Counted from the stretch's first letter, positions 33,526 through 44,263 are shown. The stretch: 64,000 bases of DNA from Gonocerus acuteangulatus (GCA_946811695.1 OX328124.1:55310603-55374602), one strand, 5' to 3'. Made by a program: numbers and translations. The notes: a model not told the origin generated them from the sequence alone.

Positions 33526-33530
33526 CATAT
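33328..33530. repeat. (TA)n and degenerate TA tracts
   Basis: Pure (TA)n at about 33328-33381, then ACTAGCTGAATAC (a piece of the Y-repeat end, reversed), then TA-rich DNA to 33526. Confidence 0.85.
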
Positions 33531-33564
33531 TAATTCATGTGAAAGATGACCCGATATATATATT

Positions 33565-33808
33565 CCACTAGTTCTTGTTTCTTTTTCTGGCAGGGGGTCG
33601 ATAAAGTAGTACACTCTTGGTTCAAATTAACTACTTTATTTGGTTCGTTTCGCCCGACATGTTTCGTGCCTTTTCGCACCTCATCAGGAACTTTCCTACG
33701 CACCCTGATGAGGTGCGAAAAGGCACGAAACGAACCAAATAAAGTAGTTAATTTGAACCAATTGTGTACTACTTTATCGACCCCCTTGAAGAAACAAGAA
33801 AAAGTGGA

Positions 33809-33812
<4 letters not shown>
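33565..33812. mobile_element. Hairpin MITE flanked by (TA)n
   Basis: Two arms meet near 33691: GGGGGTCGATAAAGTAGTAC on the left is mirrored by GTACTACTTTATCGACCCCC on the right. Inside, AATTAACTACTTTATTTGGT and CGCACCTCATCAGG are paired perfectly. Outer segments with CTTGTTTCTT and AAGAAACAAG extend the pairing. About 14 bases (GCCCGACATG region, 33650-33661) interrupt the left arm only. (TA)n lies on both sides, so the element sits in a TA tract. A decayed copy is at 5.2 kb. Non-coding. Confidence 0.8.

Positions 33813-33813
<1 letters not shown>

Positions 33814-33884
<71 letters not shown>
33814..33884. repeat. (TA)n tract
   Basis: Microsatellite directly after the hairpin MITE, partner of the tract before it. 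Confidence 0.9.
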
Positions 33885-33885
<1 letters not shown>

Positions 33886-34123
33886 ATATTTATAAAAATA
33901 TTTAAACATGAATATAAACTAAGTTTCCCGCTAGATAATCACACACTAATTTAAATTTGCGTTATTATTATTATTCATTTTATTCATTTCTTTTTGCATT
34001 TTATTTTTCACAATAGTTTACATACGGATGTAAGTATTTGTACATACCTACAGTTGTGTGTCACATTAGTTGACTCGAAAGTTATGTTATCATGAGGTTA
34101 TAACATATAAATTTTAAAACAAA

Positions 34124-34129
34124 TTTATT
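34124..34129 (-). terminator. Poly(A) signal of cuticle gene 5
   Basis: AATAAA on the reverse strand, 30 bases after the stop, in a 3' untranslated region nearly identical to that of gene 2. Confidence 0.75.
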
Positions 34130-34158
34130 TTACATTATGTACAAAGCTTAAATATGAC

Positions 34159-34667
34159 TTAGTGGAGAAGGCCGTGGGCAGAATAAGCGAGAGGAGCTGC
34201 GACCCTAGCAACTGGAGCTACTGCAGGGGCAGCGTGGACTCCAGCATCCTTGTGGACGACGGCGTTGAATCCGTTGACTGGATCAGCGGTGTATTCGACG
34301 GTCCTCCTGGAACCATCGGGTTCGATGAGGGAGTAGCTTCCCTGGACAACATCTCCGCTACGAGACTCGTGCTGGCTCTTGGAGTCTCCGGTGAGAGCGT
34401 CCTGGATGTCATAGGCGTAGCTGTACTGAGGGTGTGGGTCGTACTCTGCTACGGCAGGAGCTGCGTAAGCCCTGGTAGCGAGTGGTGCAGCGTATGCACC
34501 TGGTGCAAGAACTGCAGGGGCGCCTACTATGCCAGCCCTAGCTACGGCAACCAAAGCGGCGAGAATGACGACCTGGTAATAAGAAATTAACTATGTATAC
34601 ATACTTTTATAGTAGAAAGAGCCATTATTTCTAGAACATTAGATCGCCTTACCTTGTTGAGGACCAT
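34159..34667 (-). CDS. RR-2 cuticular protein 5 (short form)
   Basis: Predicted 142-aa secreted cuticle protein. Exons are 34667-34653 (MVLNK) and 34572-34159, with an 80-bp phase-0 intron. The signal peptide is [19 protein letters not shown]. The RR-2 domain (residues about 48-113) is identical in its core to gene 3, with [19 protein letters not shown] and [14 protein letters not shown]. Ala-Pro linkers flank it and the C-terminus is HGLLH. It is a recent duplicate of gene 3: promoter, exon 1, intron and coding parts are nearly identical. Its 3' end instead matches gene 2, including the AATAAA, so it keeps the ancestral structure that gene 3 lost. The antisense 142-codon frame is an artefact of composition. 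Confidence 0.95.
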
Positions 34668-34704
34668 GGTGGTATGAACTGTGCTGAGATTTGAAAGGCA
34701 GGTG

Positions 34705-34712
34705 TTTATATA
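34705..34712 (-). promoter_or_regulatory. TATA box of cuticle gene 5
   Basis: TATATAAA on the reverse strand, 37 bases before the start codon, in a block nearly identical to 23351-23580 at gene 3. Confidence 0.75.
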
Positions 34713-35079
34713 GTCCTACCTTAGGCAAGACTACCACCACTCCTTTTAATAACAGGTTTTCAAAAATTTATCATTTTGCGGAAACCTTCCTTTTCAAGAA
34801 TTGCAATGTCATTTCTCACCATTTTAAGCTGATTATTATTAAAGGATCAATATTATTATTTTTATAGTAAGCTGTCTTTCAGTCCTTAATACACTTTAAC
34901 ATTTTATTTCTGGAATTAAACGGCATCCTTAAATTTATGATGTATCCATCATATCAAGGTATTTTCTCTCTTCCTGCATAGAGAGGAAATTTGGTGCAAA
35001 TATATTTTGTCTAATTTTAAAGGTCAAGTTCGTTAACCAGCAGAATTCGCCTACCGGTACACTGTTTTACACGCAAAAT

Positions 35080-35537
35080 TAGTGCGGACAAAATCATTAC
35101 GCTTACGGATTTTCGTTTGTCGGCTTCCAGGTACACTTTTTGTAGGTTCTGTAACGTAGGGAAAGGAATGAAACTGTGAAAACTTATTGTCTATAACCGT
35201 TTTTGGGAAAAGTGGATATAACTAGTTCATCTAACCAATTTTAGTTTGGTTATTAAAAAACGATTGATTCAGTATTGAATTGTTGTAGTCGTTTGACAGT
35301 CATCTAATCGAAGATATTTAAATTTTGGTTGCGTTTTGAGTTAAGGAAGTATTAGAAGAATAAAATTTTATTAACAGGTATATAACGTTTAGGATCTTCG
35401 TATATTTCCTTAAATATTTTGAAAACGGTAGGGTAACTGGAAGGTGACTATTCCAAAGCTTACTAAATTTCGATGGGACGATGTCAATCCGAGAATTATG
35501 TGTCTAAAACTGTCGATTTAGTTTGTTTTTTTTTTTG

Positions 35538-35570
<33 letters not shown>

Positions 35571-35658
35571 TTTTGAACGTTTTCGGGGTCCGTTGGCTGT
35601 AGTTTGTAATTGACTGTTTAGTTATTTCATAAAACGTTTCACACAAGACGTATTTCTG

Positions 35659-35728
<70 letters not shown>

Positions 35729-36110
35729 CATTTTTTAGCAGAATTTCCCCAACACTTTTAATGTTCTGAATTTTTCATTTACTACCGCTTACATTATAAT
35801 GTGATTAATAATTAACAAAGAGCAAATCGCTACGCGTGCGAGCTCCTAAAATCAATCAATAATATTTCATAAAACAGTAAAATTAGTAATTAAATTTAAA
35901 ACAAGGTACGAAATTGAGAAATATATTTGTAACACCGTTTTCCTAGTGCGAAGGCGGTGCGTGTAATATCCGCATAGAAAACTGTCAATCTCATGTTGTG
36001 GCTCCTAAAATCTTCTCTTTGAGATTTCATTTTACATTTCCCATGAAAAATCAAAACTATTTCTATTCCAAGCTTTCCAAATGACACTAGAGATAAAAAG
36101 GGAAACGCGC
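35080..36110 (+). repeat. Dispersed non-coding repeat F2, copy 1
   Basis: Shares ordered blocks with 53215-54430: CCAGGTACACTTTT, GTAGGTTCTGTAACGTAGGG, ACGATTGATTCAGT, AAAGCTTACTAAAT and a far block around TTGTGGCTCCTAAAATCTTC and CTTTCCAAATGACACTAGAG. A T-run (35526-35568) and a (TA)n tract (35664-35726) interrupt it. It appears inserted into the duplicated upstream flank of gene 5, because the matching flank of gene 3 lacks it. Non-coding; class unknown. Confidence 0.55.
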
Positions 36111-36550
36111 TAAGATTAAGTAGTTCCTGTGAGTCGGGATATTTTTAAATTCCAGTAATAAATTACCACCACATGATGATTTTTAAACTTATTCGATTAA
36201 ACTTATTCGAAAAACTGATATCTTTCGAGTTTTTTAGTAGCATTTTTAAGTTTGTGGGCTGTTTTCCGCAACGAATGGTCAGATAAGTTTAATTTATTTT
36301 TCTTCGTTTTAAGTATAAATTTCGTTGTATTCAGTTTCTTAAATTTCGGTGCTAGTTTATTCGGTGGATATAATGGTGAACATTTTATGTTATTAGATGG
36401 AATAGAAATATTCTAGAATATTGATTTATTGGTTGCAGCTGTTATGATTAATTGACTTGTAAAAAAATGTTAAAAAATCTGTCTCTTTTATAGGGGGTGG
36501 ATGTGTAGCTTAGGACAGACAGTGAGTGTGTGAATATATATATATAGTTA
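36111..36550. other. Upstream flank shared with gene 3
   Basis: Around 36190-36370 the sequence (GCTGTTTTCCGCAACGAATG and neighbours) matches 23860-24010 upstream of gene 3. No gene. Confidence 0.55.
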
Positions 36551-36551
36551 G

Positions 36552-37974
36552 ACCAATCGAAAGCTGAGTAAATTTACTATAAAACTAGTTGGGGGCAAAC
36601 ATAAAAATGAATGAATTTAAGTATGTATATCTTACCAAAAGAATGCTATTCTAAATTTCCTGACTTTTTCTTGTTATATCTTACCAGCGTTGCTCCTCAA
36701 TGGGTAGGTTCTGAGATTTCCGGGTTTCAGAAAAACTTCTTCATTTAACCAGCTTTCCATTCATGTATCACAACCCTGTGTTATTGAAGCAAGTGTACGA
36801 TTTAGGAACAAAAGTTTATAAAAAAATATGGATCTGTGAAAAGAAAATTAATTTTTTTATCCTCAGTTTATTCAAAAAGCTCAAAAGAAATAGTTATTTT
36901 TATAAATATTTACTTAAATATTAAGTAAATATTTATTTAAAACAATAAAAAAAAATTACTTTCCCAAGAATAAAAAAAGTTCTAAAACAGTAAATAAATA
37001 AAATACACATTTATTTTGAATTTATTAATTACAGTAACTAATACTGGGTCTAGGAGGTGGCCATTAATGAACCCCAACCACACATTAACCTGAAAAATAA
37101 TTATTTCTACATAGTTATCACATTTGAACACATTTTTACAGGTATTTATTATTTGAAAGCTGTACAAATTTAGAAGATTTAAATAGATAAATAAAATAAA
37201 TAAATAAAATGTACATAAAATAAATAAATAAAAATGTACAGGTATTTATAATTAGAAAACAAATGCTTTACCTTGAATTGATACTGATGGCTATGCTTGT
37301 GAACCGCCCTGGGATTCTCGTGAGCCTATGTGTGTTTGTTGTGGTAATTAAATATTCCATCCCTAATAAATAAGATGTAGATAGCCCTGTAAAAATGTGT
37401 TAAAATGCGTGATCTAGGTAAAAGTAATAATTTTTGAGGTTAATGTGTGGTTGGGGTTCATAATGGCCACCTCCTGGGCCCAGTATTAGTTACCTGAATT
37501 AATAAATTCAAAATAAATGTGTATTTTATTTATTTACTGTTTTAGGATTTTTTTTTATATTCGTGGAAGTATTTTTTTATTGTTTTAAGTAAATATTTAT
37601 TTAATATTTAAGTAAACATTTATAAAAATAAATATTTCTTTACAGATTTTTAAATAAACTATAGAAAAAAATATAATTTTTTTCTTCACAGATCCATTTT
37701 TTTTTTTTTAAACTTTTGTTCTTAAATCGTTCACATACTTCAATAACACAGGGTTGTGATACATGTATGGAAAGCCGGTTAAATGAGGAAGTTTTTCTGA
37801 AACCCGGAAATCTCAGATCCTGCCCATTGATGAGTAACGCTGGAAAGAAATATCAAGAAAATGTCAGGAACTTTAAAATAGCTTTCTTTTGGTAAGATAT
37901 ACATACTTACATTCATTCATTTTTACGTTTACTCTCAACTAGTCTTATAGTAAATTTACTCAGCTTTCGATTGG
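36552..37974. mobile_element. Long-inverted-repeat element, about 590-bp arms
   Basis: Arms at about 36552-37142 and 37387-37974 are reverse complements. The outer ends are ACCAATCGAAAGCTGAGTAA and TTACTCAGCTTTCGATTGGT. Further pairs include CACAACCCTGTGTTATTGAA, AAACCCGGAAATCTC (reverse: GAGATTTCCGGGTTT) and CCCAACCACACATTAACCT. The 244-bp spacer is AT-rich with short TGTACAGGTATTTAT-like direct repeats. No transposase frame. It fits a foldback or long-TIR non-autonomous transposon; no clear target duplication was found. Confidence 0.8.
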
Positions 37975-38018
37975 TTTCACTTCCTTTTTAGTAGAACCAC
38001 CTGGCACGGAGCTACAAC

Positions 38019-38450
38019 CAGAGTTGGGCGTAATCGTAATCATAATTACGATTACAATTATAATTATAGGCTCTCGAGATATAATTACAATTGCGATTAT
38101 AATCACAGACTCTGGAGTTATGATTACGATTACGATTATAATCGTAATTACAGCTGTGATAACAACTGAAGTTATAATTACAATCGTAATCACACATTTT
38201 TCTGTAATTACAACTGTAATTACAAAATTTTTCTGTAATTACGAAAGTAATCACAGCTGTTTCTGTGATTACACTTGTAATTACAACTAATTTATCTGCA
38301 ATTACAACGGTAATCACAATTTTTTTCTATGATTACGGCTGTAATCACAGATGTTTCTGAGATTACGAACGTAATCATAAATGTTTTCTGTAATTAGGAA
38401 TGTAATCAAAAATTTTCTGTGATTACGAACGTAATCGCACCTTTTTTTGT
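38019..38450. mobile_element. GTAATTAC-rich palindromic element, copy 1
   Basis: Begins AGTTGGGCGTAATC and is built from variants of GTAATTACAA / TTGTAATTAC, so it can fold on itself in many ways. GCTCTCGAGATATAATTA is shared with the copy at 41577-41875. Apparent frames are repeats of Ile-Thr-Val and not genes. The right boundary is uncertain. Confidence 0.6.
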
Positions 38451-40275
38451 GTGTTTTTCACTGTAATGACAACTTTTATCTTGTGAATACAGTTTCAATT
38501 GATTGTGAAAAAATTACCGATCGCTAAAAACTGATACCTCAGCATAATTTAGCGCTACCTTATATACCCAGCGCTAAAAATTAGCGCATAGCGACGACAG
38601 GGCGCTAATCGTTAATTTATTTATGAAAGTTTAGTCTTAAGCCGACAGACTTTGTATATCGATGGGGAATCGAAAAACTTAGTCAAAACATCCGTTGGCG
38701 ATTTTCTCGTTTTCGAGGAAAGCGCAAAAAGAAAGTGTTTTTTTTTTTTTTTTTTTTTTTTATACAAATCCCGATTTATCGCTTAAAGCGTTGTACTAAA
38801 AAAAACAACACTTCAATACAAAAGTTGTAGCTTACTAAATTATCTTTAAGATGAGACCAAGTTCAGATTCATAGCTTGAATATTTTACGAGATAATCGTG
38901 TTTGATTAACCCATCGGATCGAAATTTTGTTCCATAGAGAGATAGACATTTTTTGATCTGACGAATCGCCTGCGCGTGGAATTATAATATATAAAGTGAA
39001 CCAAGATTATGTTTTCCAGTTTTTGCCTTCCACGCGTTCCATTCTAGGCTTTACAAATCATACCAGAATCAGCTTTTTCTTAGAAATGCAATTTATTGTG
39101 ATCCTACATCTTGACACTCTATGATTTTAAACCAAAATGATGGGTTCATTTTGTTATAGATTCCCGATATTGTTTATGAGCTCAAGATCAATTTATTACA
39201 ATAATTTACAATACAAATAATTATGGAGAAGAAAACCTCAATTACTATTTTATATTATAAACCATTCAGTCATCATAAAAATACTACTTACAATGGAATA
39301 GGAAACGTGAAAAAGTATTGCTTTTCAAATCCAGCATAGTATCAAGATTTGTAAGTTGGGTTGTAGTTCTCTTGAAGTAGAATTAAGAACTATTATTATT
39401 TTAAATATATATATAGAATATAAATATACTATCAACCATTAGCTTCTACGTATGTTTGTCGTTTTTTATTACACAAGACTTCATAACTATGATTCTAGTC
39501 ATATATTGTTTTTATTTAAAGCCTGTATATTAATTCAAGAATACATAGAAATAAATTAACACCTTTAGCTCCAGCTTGACCTATAAAGGACACAATTCTG
39601 TTGTACTTATAGAGACTGTTTTTATTTCAATCTTTCCAGATGAGACGAGGGATACGAACGGAACCACGCTAAGATGACGCGGTTCCTGCGAGTCGGACTT
39701 TTTTATTGGTTTTAACCTAGAAATCAGAAAAAAATAAATTTTAATAGATTTTTTACTAAAATCACTAGGTAATATTTTAAAGCTTATTAAATAATGCAAC
39801 TTTTGAGGCGGAGGCAAATCTCTAAGTCAACAAATAGCTGATTAAGAAAATAGTGAATAATTTAAGATGGCACTAATATCAAATATTCACATCTATAAAG
39901 GTTTAATGTAGCTCTTAATTTACATGGTAATATTTTAATAACGAGTGTTTCTTATTGAAAATGTAATTTAGATTCTAAACATGTAGTCGTTATTTACAAA
40001 ACATTAATCCAAAATCCTGAAAACACAGTTTTAATAATAAAAAAAAAACAATAGATTTGAAAATAGACAAAAGTTTGAGTAGCTCTGGTACATGTTAAGA
40101 TAGGAAGGCTGCCGCAGTACTTTTTCAGATTGCAATGTCGAGTGGAATTATGATCTGAGCCAAAGAGTAAGAATTGGCGTGCAAGGTAATGAAGCTACTA
40201 AGTAACTACTACTAACTCTCATCAATAATGATAGAATCTTAGCCAACTATCATTATTGTAACTCTAATAAAATTC
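38451..40275. other. Intergenic, no recognised gene
   Basis: A T-run lies at about 38740-38761. At 39630-39700, GATACGAACGGAACCACGCT and TCCTGCGAGTCGG match the far end of repeat F2 (54290-54330, 36080-36135). Otherwise AT-rich with no coding signal. Confidence 0.5.
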
Positions 40276-40474
40276 TAAGGCCGGCCATACACGTTCCGGT
40301 ATACCGGAGAGGTATACCTGCGCAGGTGTACCTCTCCGGTATACCGGAACAGGCAAGAGCCCACACACGCTCCGGTTTACCTGTACAGGTGTACCTTTCC
40401 GGTATACCGGAAGAGGCGAGAGCCCACACACGCTCCGGTAAACCGGACAGGTGAAGGATTGCTACAGTCTAGAA

Positions 40475-40903
40475 ATGGCGGATCGACAGGATGATGTCAT
40501 TGCCTTGGTGGGGTTTTGAGTGGCTATAAACAGCAAAAAAAGACGAAAACCCAGGGCATGGTGTAAAAACTGGCTTCAAAAGAGAAGGAAGTATACTCAT
40601 ACACTATTACTGAAAGAACAGTGTTCAGATCCTTCGGATTATCGTAACTATTTACGGATGAGTGAAGAAGTTTACAAAACATTGCTCTCACTTGTAGCAC
40701 CCCTAATTCAAAAGCAAAATACAGTGATGAGAACTTCTATCTCACCCCATGAGAGACTTACAGCCACTTTAAGGTTCTTAGCAACGGGTCGATCTTATGA
40801 ATGCATCAAGTATTCTACAACAATATCACCTCAAGCTCTAGGCAAAATAATTCCTGAGACATGTGAGGCTATCTACACTGTGCTGAAAAGAGGGTATCTT
40901 CAG
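40475..40903 (+). pseudogene. First exon of a HARBI1-like transposase
   Basis: From the ATG at 40475 the frame reads MADRQDDVIALVGF, hits TGA (40517-40519), then continues in the same frame as VAINSKKRRKPRAWCKNW and on to KRGYLQ at 40903. The N-terminal half of PIF/Harbinger transposases is recognisable: WLQKRRK, YLRMSEEVYKTLLSLV, MRTSISPHERLTATLRFLAT and the ETCEAIY block. CAG followed by GTATTT at 40903/40904 would be a donor site, as many insect copies are split here. No DDE catalytic domain follows before the right end, so the protein could not cut DNA. One nonsense codon plus loss of the catalytic exon makes it a pseudogene. Confidence 0.8.
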
Positions 40904-41576
40904 GTATTTACGGTAAAAACACTTACATCTTATGATAATTATTTTATTAATATAAAAACTCATCATTTTATAACTAAAAAAAAAATCAAAATATCAGATA
41001 GATAAAATATCAGATAAATGTCTTTCTTAACCCTTTCATTGCTGGCGAATGAACGGACTCATAGGGCCCGATAGGGGAGACCTGCTTTCGTCTCCCTCAG
41101 CATCCTCTTGTTATATGTTTGAAATTATCAAGCCAATTTTCTATATATATATATATATATATATATCGGTAATTTTATACTGAAATAAAATAAATTTTTT
41201 ATAATGGATAAGAAAATCACTCTGATAATAAATTACAATATAATAAGTTTATTTAGTCAGACCTCCAGAATTTGGTTTCGTTTTCGGACAGACATGATAA
41301 AAAAAACACTGACACGCGAGTACAGAGAATATGCAGTAAATAAATCACCACACGAAGCTATCTGATCAGAGTATTTGCCACAACTAATCCCACGCCTGCG
41401 CAGGTATACCGGATGACTCCCACACACGCTCCGGTCTACTCGCCTGCGCAGGTAAAAAGAATTGAATTTTGATTCTTCTCCGGTATACCTGTACAGGTCT
41501 CTACGCCTGCACAGGTATACCGGAAGGGCTGGCACACACGCTCCGGTTTACCTGCGCAGGTAATGACTCCCACACA

Positions 41577-41875
41577 TAGTTGGGCGTAGTCTTAATCATA
41601 ATTACGATTAAGATTATAATTATAGGCTCTCGAGACATAATTAAAATTACGATTATAATCACAGACCCTGGAGATATGATTACGATTATAATCGTAATCA
41701 CAGCAGTAATTACGATTACACTTGTAATCACAACTGAAGGTATAATTACACTTGTAATCGCAACATTTTACTGTAATTACAACTGTAATAACAATTTTTT
41801 TCTGTTTTTATTTTTTCAGATTCTGTGATTATACTCGTAATTGTAATCATATCTCAAGAGCCTATAATTATAATC
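41577..41875. mobile_element. GTAATTAC-rich palindromic element, copy 2 (nested)
   Basis: 299 bp inserted inside the Harbinger element and flanked by the 8-bp duplication CCCACACA (41569-41576 and 41876-41883). Eight bases is the hAT-type target size. It begins TAGTTGGGCGTAGTC like copy 1. The segment GATTATAATTATAGGCTCTC near the left end reappears inverted at the right end. Non-coding. Confidence 0.7.
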
Positions 41876-42071
41876 CCCACACACGCTTCGGTCTACTCGC
41901 CCGCGCAAATAAAAATAATTTAATTTTGATTCCTCTCCGGTATACCTGTACAGGTCTCTACGCCTGCACAGGTATACCGAAAGGGCTGGCACACACGCTC
42001 CGGTTTACCTGCGCAGGTCACCTGTGCAGGTAAACCTCTCCGGTATACCGGAACGTGTATGGCCAGCTTAA

Positions 42072-42598
42072 CGGATCGCTGTCTGTAAATGGAAGATATG
42101 AGGGAAACAATACTATTGGTGGCCTTTTTTTTAACGAAATAGCACGCAAAACAATGATTTTTAGATTTTTTTTCTGCTGCCTGTCTGACACTATACACAC
42201 TAGGGTTTAAAAATCCCTAAAGGGTCAGCTTAGGGACTCTGTCACGTTTTAGCAATCCTAGCAGCCTGTATGCTTGATCCCCGATGGCTATACGTCTAAT
42301 ATCGTGCATATCATTACTGTAAAGTAGATTTTTTAAAAATACTCATACGACGGTGTTTATAATCCAGAATAAACCTAAGGATATATCCAAAATTGCTGCT
42401 CTAAGTCACTATCCACGCGGACGAAGTCGCGGGCACTGCTAGTGTATTATATAAAATAACACCTAATGTAAACTTTGAAGTGTTGAAGCCAATTAATTAT
42501 TTTCGCCTTTATTATTTCACACAGAAATATATAAATCGTAAGGAATTTCAACTAAAAGAAACTAATTAATTTTTTTTACTGTTTACTGGACACCGAAT
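42072..42598. other. Intergenic with a dispersed-repeat end
   Basis: At 42404-42436 (reverse strand) the sequence CTAGCAGTGCCCGCGACTTC then GTCCGCGTGGATAG is a terminus of a type seen widely in insect genomes; its repeat body seems to run to about 42220. Otherwise no gene. Confidence 0.45.
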
Positions 42599-42695
42599 TC
42601 TTCACTTATTTAATGTCTGTATACTCTATTTTCTAAACAGGTCTTGAAGTGGTCATGCACGGGGTGAATTGCACAAGATCAAAACAGTATATATA
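42599..42695 (+). promoter_or_regulatory. Promoter block of long-form cuticle gene 6
   Basis: Nearly identical to 27629-27725 at gene 4, including GGGTGAATTGCACAAGA and the TATATATA box (42688-42695), 31 bases before the start codon. Confidence 0.7.
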
Positions 42696-42726
42696 GTCTG
42701 CAGGCTCCCTCGAAGATAGTTCAATC

Positions 42727-43504
42727 ATGGCTTTCAATAAGGTATGGTATAAAGTTATTAGTAATATGATCATTAAAAATAAATTTAAATATTAGTAGAT
42801 AATTTTTCATACTATAAAGGTTTATTAAGAAAAACTTATTATTTTCATTTAATATGTTGCAGGTTATTGTCCTCGCAGCATTTGTAGCTGTTGCTAGGGC
42901 TGGATTAATCGGCGCACCAGCTGTCTTAGCACCAAGTGCTCCTCTGGCACGGTCTTACGCTGCACCATACGCTGCTTCATATTCTGCACCACACACTTCT
43001 TCGTACGCTGCACCATATGCTGCTTCATACGCTGCACCATACGCCTCTTCATATGCAGCACCCCTAGCAACTAGGGCATACGCCGCTCCACTCGCTCCAA
43101 GATACGCTGTACCCGTAGCTGCCGCTGTCAGTGAATATGACCCCTACCCCCAGTACAGCTTCGCCTATGACGTACAGGATGCTCATACCGGAGACTCCAA
43201 GAGCCAGCATGAAACCCGTGATGGAGACGTAGTCCAGGGAAGCTATTCTCTCTTAGAACCCGATGGTTCCAGGAGGGTTGTCGAATACACCGCTGATCCA
43301 GTCAACGGATTCAACGCTGTCGTACACAAGACAGCAGGAGCTCATCCAGCACCCGCCGTTGCAGCTGCGCCTATTGCTAGGTACGCAGCTCCAGTAGCAA
43401 GGTACGCTGCGCTCATTGCAAGGTATGCTGTGCCCATTGCAAGGTACGCCTCTCCAGCTCTAGCAGCTCCCCTTGCATATTCTCCACATGCTCTCGTCCA
43501 CTAA
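42727..43504 (+). CDS. RR-2 cuticular protein 6 (long Ala-Pro form)
   Basis: Predicted 218-aa secreted chitin-binding cuticle protein. Exons are 42727-42741 (MAFNK) and 42863-43504, with a 121-bp phase-0 intron. The signal peptide is [19 protein letters not shown]. The N-side arm has six YAAPYA-type repeats, with one degenerate (SAPHTSS). The RR-2 domain (residues about 96-161) starts [14 protein letters not shown], where all other copies have DPHPQ, and is otherwise typical ([33 protein letters not shown]). The C-terminal arm reads [20 protein letters not shown] and ends SPHALVH, with substitutions in the repeats not seen in gene 4. AATAAA is at 43567-43572. It is the tandem partner of gene 4, 15 kb away, with shared promoter and 3' flank. 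Confidence 0.95.
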
Positions 43505-43586
43505 GAGTTATATATGTACAATACTTGATATATTTTTTTTAATATAATTTGTGTTTAAACGTTTCCAATAAAATGAATGAAATAAG

Positions 43587-43800
43587 TGTTATTATTTCTT
43601 TTTGTGATCTTGTGAGCATTTAGAATAAAATGTTTACTTCATCGGGAACAAGAAGCTTCTATTTTTTGTTAAGCCATCAATAATAGCCCGCGCAATCCGG
43701 GCGAACTTAATAAATTATATTGTAACAATTCTAAGTAAAATTATCAAATTATCTAAAGAAACCATTTTGAAGGCTATATATATACTTATACATACATACA
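43587..43800. other. 3' flank shared with cuticle gene 4
   Basis: About 100 bases are related to 28601-28692. No gene. Confidence 0.55.
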
Positions 43801-43965
43801 CTTCTTACGGGTACCGAGCCACATGAGCATACATGGAAACGACGTCGCTGATAAAGCAGCAAATGCCCCACACCTCCCGGAAGACATTACAACATCAATC
43901 CTCTCCGATCAAGAACTCTTTTTACCACTCAATAAATTGGTCGAACAGAAATGTACAACATTATA
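43801..43965 (+). pseudogene. RNase H tail of a non-LTR element
   Basis: The frame reads RVPSHMSIHGNDVADKAANA, the last conserved block of a retroelement RNase H, then LPEDITTSILSDQELF to a stop near 43965. The same block, including HLPED/YLEDH and SPI/LSD text, lies at 29270-29420 downstream of gene 4. Its position suggests it was present before the two genes duplicated. Confidence 0.6.
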
Positions 43966-44263
43966 GACAGATACTAAGGCTGTACGTTCTCGCTTAAAAC
44001 CTAATTCTTGCGCTAGCTAGAGGCTTTTTCTTGTTAGTTCGCCAGTAGATCGTATGTGATGTATGGCTCTCTCCTTTTTTCTATATGAGGTCCATGCTCT
44101 CAATACCACCTGTCAACTCTTTTTACATAATTTTGAAAATTTCCTTTCCTTACAAAAATATCCTTTGACTATTCGGTGAGTTGTCTGTACGTATGTGAGA
44201 AATCAGTACTATTTCTGAGATTGAAAAGTAAAATAAAACCCTGGCGATACGTTAATGCACGCA

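Larger units (their letters stand above)
40279..42068 (+). mobile_element. PIF/Harbinger transposon, internally rearranged
   Basis: Inverted ends: GGCCGGCCATACACGTTCCG on the left and its counterpart (reading CGGAACGTGTATGGCCAGCT on +) on the right. TAA flanks both sides (40276-40278, 42069-42071), the 3-bp target duplication typical of PIF/Harbinger. Subterminal regions are packed with palindromes (CCGGTATACCGG, ACCTGCGCAGGT, ACCTGTACAGGT) and repeated ACACACGCTCCGGT boxes at 40364, 40427, 41424, 41535 and 41992 (one variant at 41881). Only the first exon of the transposase survives. About 150 bp near the right end is tandemly duplicated (41416-41568 and about 41876-42030), and a second element sits at the junction. 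Confidence 0.85.

Noticed and set aside
37960..38317. Open frames rich in Ile, Val and Thr, or Asn and Tyr
   Set aside because: They follow from the GTAATTAC repeat element read in different frames.
40520..41005. Transposase gene starting at GTG 40520 and ending at 41005
   Set aside because: The in-frame ATG is at 40475 with a nonsense codon at 40517; the part after 40903 is probably intron with no homology.
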